From Synechococcus sp. PROS-7-1 (GTDB lineage Bacteria; Cyanobacteriota; Cyanobacteriia; PCC-6307; Cyanobiaceae), in contig NZ_CP047945.1 of assembly GCF_014279795.1 (NCBI RefSeq), positions 186,001-250,000 on the forward strand: a stretch of 64,000 nt of DNA, in the 5' to 3' direction. The position numbers and the translations under genes were made by a program. Below, in pieces: positions 9,561-19,902 of the stretch; position 1 is the stretch's first letter; every line of letters begins with the position of its first letter. The notes under the pieces were generated by a model. That model ran no database searches. It was not told the DNA's origin and worked only from the letters and a program-made list of their open reading frames with translations.

Positions 9561-10488
9561 TCGCGTGGCGTTCCATGAACTGGAGGGCCTCCTCCCGGTT
9601 GAACACGCTGCCGGTGGCCGATGTGCTGCGCACGCAGCTGGCGCCGAGGGCGCTGCCCCAGCGCAGGCAGGTGGGCAGGTCATGCCCCTGGAGCAGTGCG
9701 GCGATGAAGCCTGCATCAAAGGCATCGCCGGCGCCGGTGCCGCCTTGGTAGTCGGTGTCGTAAGCGCCGACGCGCAGTTTGAACTGCTCGTTCATCAGAT
9801 GAGCCCCCCGTTCCCCTTCGGTGATCACCACGGTGCGGGCGCCCGCGGCGCGGAAGGCTTCGGCTTGCTCCCAGGGATCGCTGAAGCCAGTGAGCAAAGC
9901 AGCTTCGTCGTTGTTGGGGAGAAAAACATCGGTGTAAGGAAGCACCCGTTGCAGGCGCTCCATGGCATCGGCATCGTCCACCTGCACCAGATCAAGAAGG
10001 ATGCGGGTGCCGGCCTCCCTGGCCTGCGTCAGGCGCTGGAGCATGGCGTCGCTCTCGAGGCCGTCCAGCATCAGAAAACCGCCGATGTAAAGAACGCTGG
10101 CCGACTCCAGCAGCCCCTCTGGAATCGCCGCCGCGGTCATGGCCGTGTTAGCTCCGGCATAGGAAATGAAGCGCCGGTCCTGATCGCGCACGTTGATCAC
10201 CGCGGTGGAGGCCGTGGCCACGGCCGCCGAGCGCACCACCCCGCGGGTGTCCACCCCCGCAGCATCCAGGGTTGCAACGATGAAGTCGGCCAGCACGTCG
10301 TCGCCAACGCAACCGCTGATCCCGGTGCTCACGCCCAGCCTGGCCAGATCGAAGGCGGTGTTGGCGGCGCAGCCCCCCAGGCTGAGCTCCATGCGTTCGG
10401 TTTCCATCAGCTGCCCTTGCTCCGGCAGCGAAGGCACCGGATGGCATACCAGATCAGCGCACAGCAAGCCGAGGCAGAGGCAGTCCAC
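9541..10488 (-). CDS. PfkB-family sugar or nucleoside kinase
   Basis: Ribokinase-fold kinase of 315 residues. It has LGGCAANTAFDLARLG near the N-terminus and GGTGAGDAFDAGFIAALL near the C-terminus, with the catalytic aspartate of GAGD in place. Its sequence is distant from the fructokinase-like gene 2.5 kb away, so this is a second subfamily, perhaps a ribokinase or adenosine-kinase-like enzyme. The 3' end overlaps that of the FGGY kinase by 20 bases. tsaE starts upstream on the same strand with its stop 12 bases before this gene's start, so the two may share a transcript. Confidence 0.8.
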   Translation of the reverse strand: MDCLCLGLLCADLVCHPVPSLPEQGQLMETERMELSLGGCAANTAFDLARLGVSTGISGCVGDDVLADFIVATLDAAGVDTRGVVRSAAVATASTAVINVRDQDRRFISYAGANTAMTAAAIPEGLLESASVLYIGGFLMLDGLESDAMLQRLTQAREAGTRILLDLVQVDDADAMERLQRVLPYTDVFLPNNDEAALLTGFSDPWEQAEAFRAAGARTVVITEGERGAHLMNEQFKLRVGAYDTDYQGGTGAGDAFDAGFIAALLQGHDLPTCLRWGSALGASCVRSTSATGSVFNREEALQFMERHAITVERC

Positions 10489-10500
10489 GGGCGGGGGTGA

Positions 10501-10992
10501 TCACGGCACGTCGGATCTTGACATCTCCACTCCTGCTGGCGCTGGAGGCAGGTTCGGTCCTGTCAGTGCTGCCTCGCGTCCACCCTCCGGCCGATGCGCC
10601 AGTTTCAGGGTCCAGGCTTCCGGTAACGCCAGGCTGAGGCGTTCGGGCCACTCCACCACCAGCAGCGCACCGAGGCTCCGGGCTTCTTCTTCTTCCTGAA
10701 GAAAGAGGTCGTCGGCCGCGGCGGCAAGCTCCAGCCGGTAGAGATCGAGATGCACCAGCGGTGGCTGCCCCTGGGGGTAATGCTGCGAGAGGGCAAAGGT
10801 GGGGCTGGTAATCGGTTCTTCAATGCCGAGGGCCACGGCGATGCCCTGCACCAGCGAGGTTTTGCCGGCTCCGAGCTCTCCTTTCAACAGCAGTAGTGCG
10901 GGCCGTTTCTCCTCACCTGCCAGCCACTGCCCGAGGGCGCGCGTCGCCTCGAGATCCTTCAGGGTCCAGGTCCGATCGGTAGATTGCGCCAC
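10501..10992 (-). CDS. tsaE: tRNA threonylcarbamoyladenosine synthesis ATPase TsaE
   Basis: P-loop ATPase of about 163 residues required with TsaB and TsaD for N6-threonylcarbamoyladenosine in tRNA. A Walker A motif GELGAGKTS is followed by [10 protein letters not shown] and HLDLYRLE, both typical of the YjeE/TsaE family. The reading frame stays open far upstream across the ahcY start, but homology begins at about [15 protein letters not shown], so GTG at 10992 is chosen. That leaves 69 bases between this start and the divergent ahcY ATG as a shared regulatory region. Confidence 0.88.
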   Translation of the reverse strand: MAQSTDRTWTLKDLEATRALGQWLAGEEKRPALLLLKGELGAGKTSLVQGIAVALGIEEPITSPTFALSQHYPQGQPPLVHLDLYRLELAAAADDLFLQEEEEARSLGALLVVEWPERLSLALPEAWTLKLAHRPEGGREAALTGPNLPPAPAGVEMSRSDVP

Positions 10993-11061
10993 ACGCGAGC
11001 CCGAAGCCTCGGAGACTCCGCAGAGATTCCCGTTCACATTCTCCCCTGGGAGCGTTTCAAC

Positions 11062-12492
<1,431 letters not shown>

Positions 12493-12515
12493 TCCTTCGG
12501 ATCAGCAACCAGCGT

Positions 12516-12559
12516 GCCCCATGGAAGACTTGCGCGAGCGTGCGCAGGCTCCATGGGGC
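12516..12559 (+). promoter_or_regulatory. Two-tier inverted repeat containing the dedA start codon
   Basis: GCCCCATGGA at 12516-12525 is the perfect reverse complement of TCCATGGGGC at 12550-12559. Inside the loop TGCGC and GCGCA form a second stem. The structure lies just after ahcY and is followed by CTTTCTG, so it could end ahcY transcription. The 3' arm contains the ATG at 12553 proposed for the DedA gene, so the same hairpin could mask that start codon. Seen directly; the function is inferred. Confidence 0.6.
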
Positions 12560-13212
12560 TTTCTGAATTCGTCACCCAGCTGCCGGAATGGATCGGTCAG
12601 GCCGTTGCCGCCAATCCCTGGGCTGGGTATGGAGCGATCTTTGCGGCCATGTTCCTCGAGAACCTGTTTCCGCCCATTCCCTCCGAACTGATCATGCCCC
12701 TCGGGGGCTTCTATGTGCAGCAGGGCCAGCTGCAGTTCATTCCCGTGGTGCTTGCCGGTCTTCTGGGCACCGTGATTGGTGCACTGCCTTGGTATGGCAT
12801 CGGCAGGCTGATCAATGAGGAGCGCATCGAGCAATGGCTCGGGCGCCATGGCCGCTGGATTGGCATCAGCCCGGAAGAACTGGCGCGCAGCCGGCGCTGG
12901 TTCAGCCGTTACGGCACGGCCCTGGTGTTCTGGGGTCGCCTGGTTCCAGGCATCCGCACCCTGATTTCCGTTCCGGCAGGCATTGAGCTGATGCCGCTGA
13001 CGCCCTTTCTGATCTGGACCACGGCCGGAAGTCTGATCTGGACCCTGTTGCTCACCATTGCCGGCATGGTGCTGGGCGAGGGCTACAGCAATGTGGAGCT
13101 CTGGATCGAGCCGGTCAGCAAGCTCATCAAGGTGCTGCTGGTGATCGCAGTGATCGCTGGCGGTATCTGGCTTGGCCTCAGGGTCTGGCGGCGCCGCAAC
13201 GCCGCCGATTGA
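12553..13212 (+). CDS. DedA-family membrane protein
   Basis: Membrane protein of 219 residues from the DedA/SNARE-associated family. Members of this family in other bacteria act in envelope maintenance, and some flip undecaprenyl phosphate or phospholipid. Visible family features are ENLFPPIPSELIMPLGG, the motif GRLVPGIRTLISVPAG, and a terminal hydrophobic helix before a basic tail. The reading frame extends upstream to 12514, but homology supports ATG at 12553, which lies in the 3' arm of a hairpin shared with the ahcY terminator region. It converges on ssb with an 8-base gap. Confidence 0.85.
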   Translation: MGLSEFVTQLPEWIGQAVAANPWAGYGAIFAAMFLENLFPPIPSELIMPLGGFYVQQGQLQFIPVVLAGLLGTVIGALPWYGIGRLINEERIEQWLGRHGRWIGISPEELARSRRWFSRYGTALVFWGRLVPGIRTLISVPAGIELMPLTPFLIWTTAGSLIWTLLLTIAGMVLGEGYSNVELWIEPVSKLIKVLLVIAVIAGGIWLGLRVWRRRNAAD

Positions 13213-13220
13213 ACAGAGTC

Positions 13221-13607
13221 TCAGAAGGGAACGTCCTCGTCGCTGGCGCTGCCGCCACCGAAGCTGCCGCCACCAGCGGCTGCTTCGCTGTCTCGTTTGG
13301 ATCCAAGCAGCTCAAGCCGATCGACGCGCACCACGGGTTTGCTGCGCTCCTCACCGCTGTTGCGATCGGTCCAGCGGTCGAGCTTGAAGCTGCCGATGAT
13401 CCCAAGAAGGGACCCTTTTTTCACGTAATCGGCGGCCACCTGGGCCTGCTTGCCCCAGATCTCCAGATTGAACCAATCGGGCTCATCGTCGCGGCTGCGG
13501 CGATTCACCGCGATGGTGAGGTTGGCGACCATGCTGCCCGATTCGAAATAGCGGACTTCGGGGTCGCGGCCGGCACGGCCGACCAGGGTCACGGAATTGA
13601 CTCCCAT
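13221..13607 (-). CDS. ssb: Single-stranded DNA-binding protein
   Basis: OB-fold protein of 128 residues that coats single-stranded DNA in replication and repair. The start VNSVTLVGRAGRDPEVRYFESG and the core WFNLEIWGKQAQVAADYVKKG are typical. A glycine-rich linker leads to the acidic tip DEDVPF, the conserved tail that binds partner proteins. The length fits the compact cyanobacterial form. Divergent from mreB with a 104-base gap. Confidence 0.95.
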   Translation of the reverse strand: MGVNSVTLVGRAGRDPEVRYFESGSMVANLTIAVNRRSRDDEPDWFNLEIWGKQAQVAADYVKKGSLLGIIGSFKLDRWTDRNSGEERSKPVVRVDRLELLGSKRDSEAAAGGGSFGGGSASDEDVPF

Positions 13608-13711
13608 TGAATCTCTCCTGTTAGTGGGTCAATGATGCGCCACGGATGTCAGAACTGACGGTTGTCGTGGCTGCCTTCTAGGAGTTCCACCTTCATCGGC
13701 GGATGTAACAG

Positions 13712-14812
13712 ATGGGCTTGAAAACTGCCTCTATGATTCGCCGAACCAAGTCTCAGCCAGTGCTCTTCCGTCGCTTCCAACTCTCCCGCGACATCGGCAT
13801 CGACCTCGGCACCGCCAACACCCTGATTTACGTTTCAGGCAAGGGCATCGTGTTGCAGGAACCTTCCGTGGTGGCGCTCGATCTCGAGCGGGGTGCCACC
13901 CTCGCTGTGGGCGATGAGGCCAAGCTGATGCTCGGGCGCACCCCAGGCAATATCCGTGCTGTGCGCCCGCTACGCGACGGTGTGATCGCCGACTTCGACG
14001 CCGCTGAGCAAATGCTCAAAACCTTTATTCAGAAGGGCAATGAGGGGCGCGGCATCGTGGCCCCCCGGCTGGTGGTCGGTATTCCCAGCGGTGTCACCGG
14101 GGTGGAGCGCCGCGCCGTTCGTGAGGCGGGTCTCGCTGGTGCCAGGGAAGTGCATTTGATCGATGAGCCGGTGGCGGCCGCGATCGGAGCCGGCCTGCCG
14201 GTCACCGAGCCCGTCGGCACCATGATTGTGGACATTGGCGGTGGTACCACTGAGGTGGCTGTTCTCAGCCTGGGCGGCACCGTGCTGAGCGAGTCGGTGC
14301 GGGTGGCTGGCGATGAAATCAGCGATGCCATCGGTGTTTATCTGAAGAAGGTTCACAACCTGGTGGTGGGTGAACGCACCGCTGAAGACATCAAGATTCG
14401 GATCGGTTCGGCCTTCCCCGACAACGAGTTCGACCAGACCGTGATGGATGTGCGTGGCCTGCACCTGCTCTCCGGTCTCCCGCGCACGATTCAATTGCAG
14501 GCCGGTGATCTGCGCGAAGCGATTGCCGAGCCTCTGAATGTGATCGTGGAAGCGGTCAAGCGCACGCTGGAGCGCACCCCTCCTGAGCTCGCTGCCGACA
14601 TCGTGGATCGCGGCATCATGCTGGCTGGAGGCGGGGCACTGGTGCGCGGCATTAGCGACCTGATCAGCCATGAAACCGGCATCTTCACCCACATCGCCGA
14701 GGAGCCCCTGCTCTGCGTGGTGAAGGGGTGTGGGCAGGTGCTTGAGGATTACAAGCGTCTGCAGCGTGTGCTGGACACCCCTGAGTTCGTGCGCGCCGCT
14801 GCTGCCGTCTGA
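13712..14812 (+). CDS. mreB: Rod-shape actin homologue MreB
   Basis: Bacterial actin that organises side-wall peptidoglycan synthesis. It has the phosphate-1 motif IGIDLGTANTLIYV, phosphate-2 DIGGGTTEVAV, and the adenosine motif GIMLAGGGALVRG. The first 16 or so residues (GLKTASMIRRTKSQ) are longer than the usual MLFRRFQLSRD beginning, so ATG at 13733 is an alternative start; neither has a clear Shine-Dalgarno. First gene of mreB-mreC-mreD, with gaps of 5 and 3 bases. Confidence 0.96.
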   Translation: MGLKTASMIRRTKSQPVLFRRFQLSRDIGIDLGTANTLIYVSGKGIVLQEPSVVALDLERGATLAVGDEAKLMLGRTPGNIRAVRPLRDGVIADFDAAEQMLKTFIQKGNEGRGIVAPRLVVGIPSGVTGVERRAVREAGLAGAREVHLIDEPVAAAIGAGLPVTEPVGTMIVDIGGGTTEVAVLSLGGTVLSESVRVAGDEISDAIGVYLKKVHNLVVGERTAEDIKIRIGSAFPDNEFDQTVMDVRGLHLLSGLPRTIQLQAGDLREAIAEPLNVIVEAVKRTLERTPPELAADIVDRGIMLAGGGALVRGISDLISHETGIFTHIAEEPLLCVVKGCGQVLEDYKRLQRVLDTPEFVRAAAAV

Positions 14813-14817
14813 TTGTC

Positions 14818-15561
14818 ATGGGGTTGTCCCAGTGGCCTCAGGGGTCCCGACTGCGCTCTTTTCAGCGGCTGTGGCCCTGGTTCATCCTCCTGGCGGTTCT
14901 CGGGCTGGTGCGGCTGAGCAAGGGCGCCGGGTTTGCAGATGCTTTTGCTCTGCTCAGCCGGCCTTTCTGGCCGGGGTCCGCGCAGCGGGAGTGGATTCAG
15001 TCCGCCGCTCGCCAGAACGACGCGTCTCGGCTGGAATTGTTGGAGCAGGACAATGCGCGGCTGCGCGGGCTGCTCGAGCTTGATCAGCTGTCCACAGGTG
15101 ATCGGGTGCAGGCGGCCGTGATTTCGCGCACGCCATCGGGCTGGTGGCAGCAACTGGAGCTTGGGAAAGGCTCCTTCGATGGCATTGCCAAGGATGATGC
15201 GGTGATTGGCCCCGGTGGGTTGATCGGTCGCGTTCAGAGCGTGACGCCGGCTACCAGTCGGGTGCGTTTGCTGACGGCACCGGGGAGCCGTATCGGCGTC
15301 TGGTTGCCGAGAACCCGTCAGCATGGCCTGCTGGCAGGTCTGGGTACTGCTCGGCCCCAGCTGCAGTTTCTGGACAAAGATGTGCAGGTGCGGCCCGGTG
15401 ATCTGGTGAGCACATCCCCGGCCAGCACCCTGCTTCCCCCCAACCTGCCGGTGGCCGTGGTGCAGTCCGTCAATCTCCGCGGCGTTCCCGCGCCCACCGC
15501 CCTTGTGCAGTTGATTGCGCCGCCCGATGCCATCGACTGGGTGCAGGTGCAGGTGCGCTGA
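14818..15561 (+). CDS. mreC: Rod-shape protein MreC
   Basis: Bitopic protein of 247 residues that links MreB to the periplasmic elongation machinery. One transmembrane helix (LWPWFILLAVLGLVRL) is followed by a heptad-like coiled coil (RLELLEQDNARLRGLLEL) and the beta-rich domain containing GPGGLIGRVQSVTPATSRVRLLT, a strong MreC signature. ATG at 14818 lies 5 bases after the mreB stop. The protein ends three bases before mreD. Confidence 0.92.
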   Translation: MGLSQWPQGSRLRSFQRLWPWFILLAVLGLVRLSKGAGFADAFALLSRPFWPGSAQREWIQSAARQNDASRLELLEQDNARLRGLLELDQLSTGDRVQAAVISRTPSGWWQQLELGKGSFDGIAKDDAVIGPGGLIGRVQSVTPATSRVRLLTAPGSRIGVWLPRTRQHGLLAGLGTARPQLQFLDKDVQVRPGDLVSTSPASTLLPPNLPVAVVQSVNLRGVPAPTALVQLIAPPDAIDWVQVQVR

Positions 15562-15564
15562 CGC

Positions 15565-16068
15565 ATGGCTCGCTTGCACCGTCAACCGATTTGCGTGGCA
15601 TCCGCTCTCCTGGTCCCCCTGCTCCAGCTGGTTGCTCCCTCCTGGCTGGCGCTGGATGGGGTCGGGCCCAGCTGGGCGATGCTCTGGTTGCTGCCCTGGG
15701 CACTTGTTGATGGCCCGGTGTCGGGGGGGATGGCAGGCGCGGCCCTCGGTCTGGTGCTCGACGGCCTCAGCCTGGGTGATGTCAGCCAGGTGCCTGCGCT
15801 TGTGCTGATGGGATGGTGGTGGGGCCGCCTGGGCCGTCGCGGTGCCCCGATTCAGCGCAGTCTCAGCATCGGCTTGCTCGCTTGGATCGGCACCCTGGTG
15901 CTGGGTTTGAGCCTCTGGTTGCAGCTGCTGGTGCTGGGTTCGTCTGAGCCGATGCTTCAGGCCTGGGCCCTGCACACCACCCTGGCTCAAGCGTTGATCA
16001 CTGGACTGTTGGCGCCGATGGTCGGATCCTGGCAACTGCTCCTCTGGCGACGCCGCGCACCTGCATGA
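15565..16068 (+). CDS. mreD: Rod-shape protein MreD
   Basis: Small membrane protein of 167 residues with about five hydrophobic helices, the expected size for MreD. Sequence conservation is low in this family, and the call rests on position after mreC plus the helix pattern (GPVSGGMAGAALGLVLDGLSLGD resembles the usual MreD core). The ATGA overlap at 16065-16068 couples it to the solute-binding lipoprotein gene downstream. Confidence 0.85.
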   Translation: MARLHRQPICVASALLVPLLQLVAPSWLALDGVGPSWAMLWLLPWALVDGPVSGGMAGAALGLVLDGLSLGDVSQVPALVLMGWWWGRLGRRGAPIQRSLSIGLLAWIGTLVLGLSLWLQLLVLGSSEPMLQAWALHTTLAQALITGLLAPMVGSWQLLLWRRRAPA

Positions 16069-17378
16069 CTTTCAAGCAACGACGGCGAACGCGGCGATGG
16101 CTGGTGGGCCTGGCTCTCGCAGGGGTGGCCACGCTTGGCTGGGGATGTGGCCGGCCGGCGGCGCCGGAGGGGACCTTGCAGCTCTGGACCCTGCAGCTAG
16201 CGCCCAAATTCAATCCCTACATGGCCTCGGTGATCAAGGCCTGGGAGAGCGGCCACCCTGAAGCGCCGGTGCGGTGGACCGATCTGCCCTGGGGATCGGT
16301 GGAGCGCAAGCTGCTGGCCGCGGTGTTCGCGCGCACAGCCCCGGATGTGGTGAATCTCAATCCCCCCTTCGCCGCCAACCTGGCCAGCAAGGGAGGGCTC
16401 ACGGACCTCACCCCGTTGTTGCCTGCGGGTGCGGCGGAGCGCTATCTGCCGTCGGTTTGGTCGGCAGCCCAGGATCCAGAGGCCGGCCAGATCGCGATCC
16501 CCTGGTACCTCACGGTGCGTTTGAGCCTGGTGAACCGCGACCTGCTACGCGAGGCCGGCCTGGAGCAGGCGCCTCGGCGCTGGGAGGACGTTCCCGCCTA
16601 TGCCCGGGCAATCCGCGAACGAACCGGGCGTTATGGCCTGTTCGTCACTGTGGTGCCGGATGACTCCGCTGAGTTGTTGGAGTCGATGGTGCAGATGGGT
16701 GTGACTCTGCTCGATGACCGCCAGCGGGCGGCCTTCAACACCCCTGCTGGCCGCAAGGCGTTTGCCTTCTGGACGGATCTCTACCGGGAGGGGCTGCTGC
16801 CGAGGGAAGTGGTGAGCCAAGGGCAGCGGCGAGCGATCGAGCTTTATCAGAGCGGAGAGCTGGCGCTGCTGGCTACTGGCGCTGAATCCCTGCGCAACAT
16901 CCAGACCAATGCCCCCGGGGTGGCGGCGGTCACCCGGCCCCAGCCGCCGCTCATTGGTGATGACGGAACGGCCAATGTGGCGCTGATGACCTTGGCGGTG
17001 CCGCGCCAGAGCGACCAGGCCCAGGAGGCGGTGGAGTTGGCCCTGTTTCTCACCAATGGGCCCAACCAGGCTCGTTTCGCACGGGAGGCGCGGGTGCTGC
17101 CCTCCTCACGCCAGGCCCTCGAGCAGGTACGGGCTGAGCTGGAAGCCGAGCAACCGGCCAGCGCAGACAAGGCTCAGATCCGAGAGGCTCGTTTGTTGTC
17201 GGCCAATGTTCTCAATCGCGCGCGGGTGTTGGTGCCGTCGACCCCTGGGGTGAAACGGCTGCAGAGCATTGTCTACACCCAGCTCCAGCGCGCGATGCTC
17301 GGTCAGATCAGCAGCGATCAGGCCCTGCTGGAAGCGGAGCAGCAATGGAATCGTTACGCCAGCTCCCGCTGGCCTTAA
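16065..17378 (+). CDS. Extracellular solute-binding lipoprotein, sugar ABC type
   Basis: Protein of 437 residues from the family 1 solute-binding proteins that deliver sugars or polyols to ABC importers. An arginine-rich start, a hydrophobic stretch and the lipobox LGWGC indicate a lipoprotein anchored on the periplasmic face. Family features include APDVVNLNPPFAANLASKG, IPWYLTVRLSLVNRDLL and LALFLTNGPNQARFAREA. It overlaps mreD by 4 bases (ATGA), and no permease or ATPase gene is nearby, so its transport partner must be elsewhere or it has another job. A weak terminator-like hairpin follows. Confidence 0.85.
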   Translation: MTFKQRRRTRRWLVGLALAGVATLGWGCGRPAAPEGTLQLWTLQLAPKFNPYMASVIKAWESGHPEAPVRWTDLPWGSVERKLLAAVFARTAPDVVNLNPPFAANLASKGGLTDLTPLLPAGAAERYLPSVWSAAQDPEAGQIAIPWYLTVRLSLVNRDLLREAGLEQAPRRWEDVPAYARAIRERTGRYGLFVTVVPDDSAELLESMVQMGVTLLDDRQRAAFNTPAGRKAFAFWTDLYREGLLPREVVSQGQRRAIELYQSGELALLATGAESLRNIQTNAPGVAAVTRPQPPLIGDDGTANVALMTLAVPRQSDQAQEAVELALFLTNGPNQARFAREARVLPSSRQALEQVRAELEAEQPASADKAQIREARLLSANVLNRARVLVPSTPGVKRLQSIVYTQLQRAMLGQISSDQALLEAEQQWNRYASSRWP

Positions 17379-17398
17379 GCGCTTGTCGCGGAATTCTT

Positions 17399-17422
17399 AA
17401 AAGAAGCCAAAGGCTTTTTCTG
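17399..17422 (+). terminator. Weak hairpin with T-rich 3' arm after the lipoprotein gene
   Basis: AAAGAAGCC pairs with GGCTTTTT around an AAA loop, with one G-T wobble. The T run is part of the stem, so strength is uncertain. It lies 20 bases past the lipoprotein stop and before the regulator gene, a sensible place for the end of the mreBCD transcript. Confidence 0.4.
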
Positions 17423-17489
17423 GGGATGTGCTTCGGCCTCATTCCGTTCAGGTTGAACGGTAGGGTTGCATCTCTTCATTATTTGGTTG

Positions 17490-18299
17490 ATGTCCGGCGG
17501 GCCATCCCAGCTTGAAAATGGCCAGGGGCCCGTGGACAGCGGACCGGCGTCAGCGAAGGCAACTTTGCTTGTGGTGGACGACGAGCCGGCGGTTCGTCGC
17601 GTGTTGGTGATGCGTCTTCAGCTTGCTGGTTATCGGGTGGTGTGCGCGGAAGACGGCGAAGAAGCTCTCGAGGTGTTCAGCCGGGAGTCCCCGGATCTGG
17701 TGGTGCTCGACGTGATGCTGCCGAAGCTCGATGGCTTTGCGGTCTGCCGCCGTCTTCGGGCTGAATCCTGCGTGCCGATCATTTTCTTGTCAGCCCTGGA
17801 AGCCATTTCCGAACGGGTTGCCGGCTTGGATCTCGGTGCCGACGATTACCTGCCCAAGCCCTTTAGCCCCAAGGAGCTGGAGGCGCGCATCGCCACTATC
17901 CTGCGCCGGGTGGGACGCGGTTCGGCAAATGCCGAGCCCCGGGAACTGCCCACAGGACAAGGCGTGGTTCGGGTCGGTGAATTGGTGGTGGACACCAATC
18001 GCCGCCAGGTGACGCGTGGCAGCGAGCGCATCGCCCTCACCTACACGGAATTCAGCCTTTTGGAATTGCTCTTTCGTGAACCTGGTCGGGTGGTCCCCCG
18101 CGCCGAGATCCTTGAGCAACTCTGGGGCTATCCACCCCGCCGTGCGGCCGATCTGCGCGTGGTGGACGTGTACGTGGCCCGCTTGCGCGGCAAGCTCGAG
18201 CCCGATCCTCGCAACCCTGAATTGATTCTGACGGTGCGCGGAATCGGCTACTCCTCTCAACGCATGGGCGACAACGCCCCGGTGGCCGCGGCGGGCTGA
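17490..18299 (+). CDS. OmpR-family response regulator, RpaB/Ycf27-like
   Basis: DNA-binding response regulator of 269 residues. The receiver domain has VVDDE (acidic pocket), the phospho-acceptor region VVLDVMLPKLDG, and the lysine in YLPKPFSPKELEARI. The C-terminal winged helix has LTYTEFSLLELL, the RADLRVVDVYVARLRGKLE recognition region and LTVRGIGYSSQR. It resembles RpaB (Ycf27) more than RpaA but differs at several receiver positions, so it may be a paralogue rather than RpaB itself. An N-terminal tail of about 30 residues precedes the receiver. ATG at 17490 is preferred to TTG at 17466. lysS follows by 30 bases. Confidence 0.85.
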   Translation: MSGGPSQLENGQGPVDSGPASAKATLLVVDDEPAVRRVLVMRLQLAGYRVVCAEDGEEALEVFSRESPDLVVLDVMLPKLDGFAVCRRLRAESCVPIIFLSALEAISERVAGLDLGADDYLPKPFSPKELEARIATILRRVGRGSANAEPRELPTGQGVVRVGELVVDTNRRQVTRGSERIALTYTEFSLLELLFREPGRVVPRAEILEQLWGYPPRRAADLRVVDVYVARLRGKLEPDPRNPELILTVRGIGYSSQRMGDNAPVAAAG

Positions 18300-18329
18300 T
18301 CTGTCGCAACGGCACCGTCGCCCGGCAGG

Positions 18330-19823
18330 ATGGCGCCGACTGCAATCCCCCCCGTGTCCGATCTGCGTGAGACCCGCCTCGAGAAGGTGTCTGCCCTGCG
18401 CGACCAGGGCCGGGAGCCCTATGCCCTCACCTTTGACCCCACCGATCGGATGGCTCGGCTGCAAAGCGACCATGCCGATCTGCCCAAGGGAGAGGAGCGG
18501 GATTGCGCGGTGGCCGTTGCCGGCCGGGTGATGACCCGGCGGGTGATGGGCAAGCTTGCGTTCTTCACCCTGGCCGACGAAACCGGCACGATCCAGCTGT
18601 TCCTGGAGAAGGCGGCGCTCGGTGAGGCGTTCGCGCAGATCACATCTCTGGTTGACGCCGGTGATCTGATCGGCGTGCGTGGCACGTTGCGCCGCACCGA
18701 CCGGGGGGAGCTGTCGGTGAAAGTGGCGGAGTGGACCATGCTCACCAAGTCGCTGCAGCCCCTGCCAGACAAGTGGCATGGTTTGGCGGACGTCGAGAAG
18801 CGTTACCGCCAGCGCTATCTCGATCTAATCGTGACGCCCCAGTCGCGCGAGACCTTCCGCCGCCGGGCGCTGACCGTGAGTGCGATCCGGCGCTGGCTTG
18901 ACGAGCGCGAGTTCCTGGAGATTGAAACGCCCGTGCTGCAGTCGGAGGCGGGTGGAGCCGATGCGCGCCCGTTCATCACCCACCACAACACCCTGGATCT
19001 GCCGCTCTACCTGCGCATCGCCACCGAATTGCATCTCAAACGCTTGGTGGTGGGCGGTTTTGAGCGGGTGTACGAGCTCGGTCGCATCTTCCGCAACGAG
19101 GGGGTGAGCACCCGCCACAACCCTGAGTTCACCTCGGTGGAGGTGTATCAGGCTTATACCGATTATCTAGGGATGATCGACCTCACTGAGTCGATGATCG
19201 CGTCGGTTTGTGAGCAGGTGTGTGGCGGTACGCAGCTCACCTATCAAGGCACAGAGATCGATCTCACTCCGCCCTGGCGCCGGGCGACGATGCATGAGCT
19301 GGTGGAGGAGGCCACCGGCCTCGACTTCACGGCCTTCAAGGATCGGGGGGCGGCGGCAGAGGCCATGGCAGCCCAGGGGCTCCCGGTTCCAGACACTGCC
19401 GATTCGGTGGGCCGTTTGCTCAATGAAGCCTTTGAACATGCCGTGGAAGCCAACCTGATTCAGCCCACCTTCGTGCTCGATTATCCCGAGGAGATCTCAC
19501 CTCTGGCCCGCAAACACCGCAGCAAACCCGGCCTGGTGGAGCGCTTCGAACTGTTCATCGTTGGACGGGAGACTGCTAATGCCTTCAGCGAGTTGATTGA
19601 TCCGGTCGACCAGCGCGGGCGCCTGGAGGCTCAGCAGGCCCGTCGGGCGGCCGGCGATGAGGAAGCCCAGGGGGTGGATGAGGACTTTCTGCAGGCGCTG
19701 GAAGTGGGTATGCCCCCCACGGGAGGTCTGGGCATCGGCATCGACCGCCTGGTGATGTTGCTCACCGACAGTCCTTCCATCCGGGATGTGATCGCCTTCC
19801 CGTTGCTGCGTCCGGAGGGCTGA
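18330..19823 (+). CDS. lysS: Lysyl-tRNA synthetase, class II
   Basis: Charges tRNA-Lys. The N-terminal OB-fold anticodon-binding domain includes [20 protein letters not shown]. The catalytic core shows motif 2 ([18 protein letters not shown]) and motif 3 ([16 protein letters not shown], then [13 protein letters not shown]). The 497-residue length is normal. ATG at 18330 lies 30 bases after the response-regulator stop, so co-transcription is possible. Confidence 0.96.
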   Translation: MAPTAIPPVSDLRETRLEKVSALRDQGREPYALTFDPTDRMARLQSDHADLPKGEERDCAVAVAGRVMTRRVMGKLAFFTLADETGTIQLFLEKAALGEAFAQITSLVDAGDLIGVRGTLRRTDRGELSVKVAEWTMLTKSLQPLPDKWHGLADVEKRYRQRYLDLIVTPQSRETFRRRALTVSAIRRWLDEREFLEIETPVLQSEAGGADARPFITHHNTLDLPLYLRIATELHLKRLVVGGFERVYELGRIFRNEGVSTRHNPEFTSVEVYQAYTDYLGMIDLTESMIASVCEQVCGGTQLTYQGTEIDLTPPWRRATMHELVEEATGLDFTAFKDRGAAAEAMAAQGLPVPDTADSVGRLLNEAFEHAVEANLIQPTFVLDYPEEISPLARKHRSKPGLVERFELFIVGRETANAFSELIDPVDQRGRLEAQQARRAAGDEEAQGVDEDFLQALEVGMPPTGGLGIGIDRLVMLLTDSPSIRDVIAFPLLRPEG

Positions 19824-19902
19824 GCGACAAGCTGGACCATCCACTCAGCGCTTGGGCACCCTCGGGGTGGATAATGGTGCACAGTGGCATGGTCCCTTTC
19901 CC

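Noticed and set aside
9439-10500. Long + strand frame opposite the second PfkB gene.
   Set aside because: The minus-strand product has both PfkB signatures, the + strand product has none.
10993-11061. Possible SAH or SAM riboswitch before ahcY.
   Set aside because: The 69-base gap lacks any aptamer pattern I can recognise, and it is shared with the tsaE start.
14749-16035. Minus-strand frame of about 428 codons opposite mreC and mreD.
   Set aside because: Glutamine/histidine-rich shadow with no motifs; mreBCD order is clear.
19820-19856. GCTGAG/CTCAGC inverted repeat after lysS as a terminator.
   Set aside because: Six-base stem, long loop and no T run.
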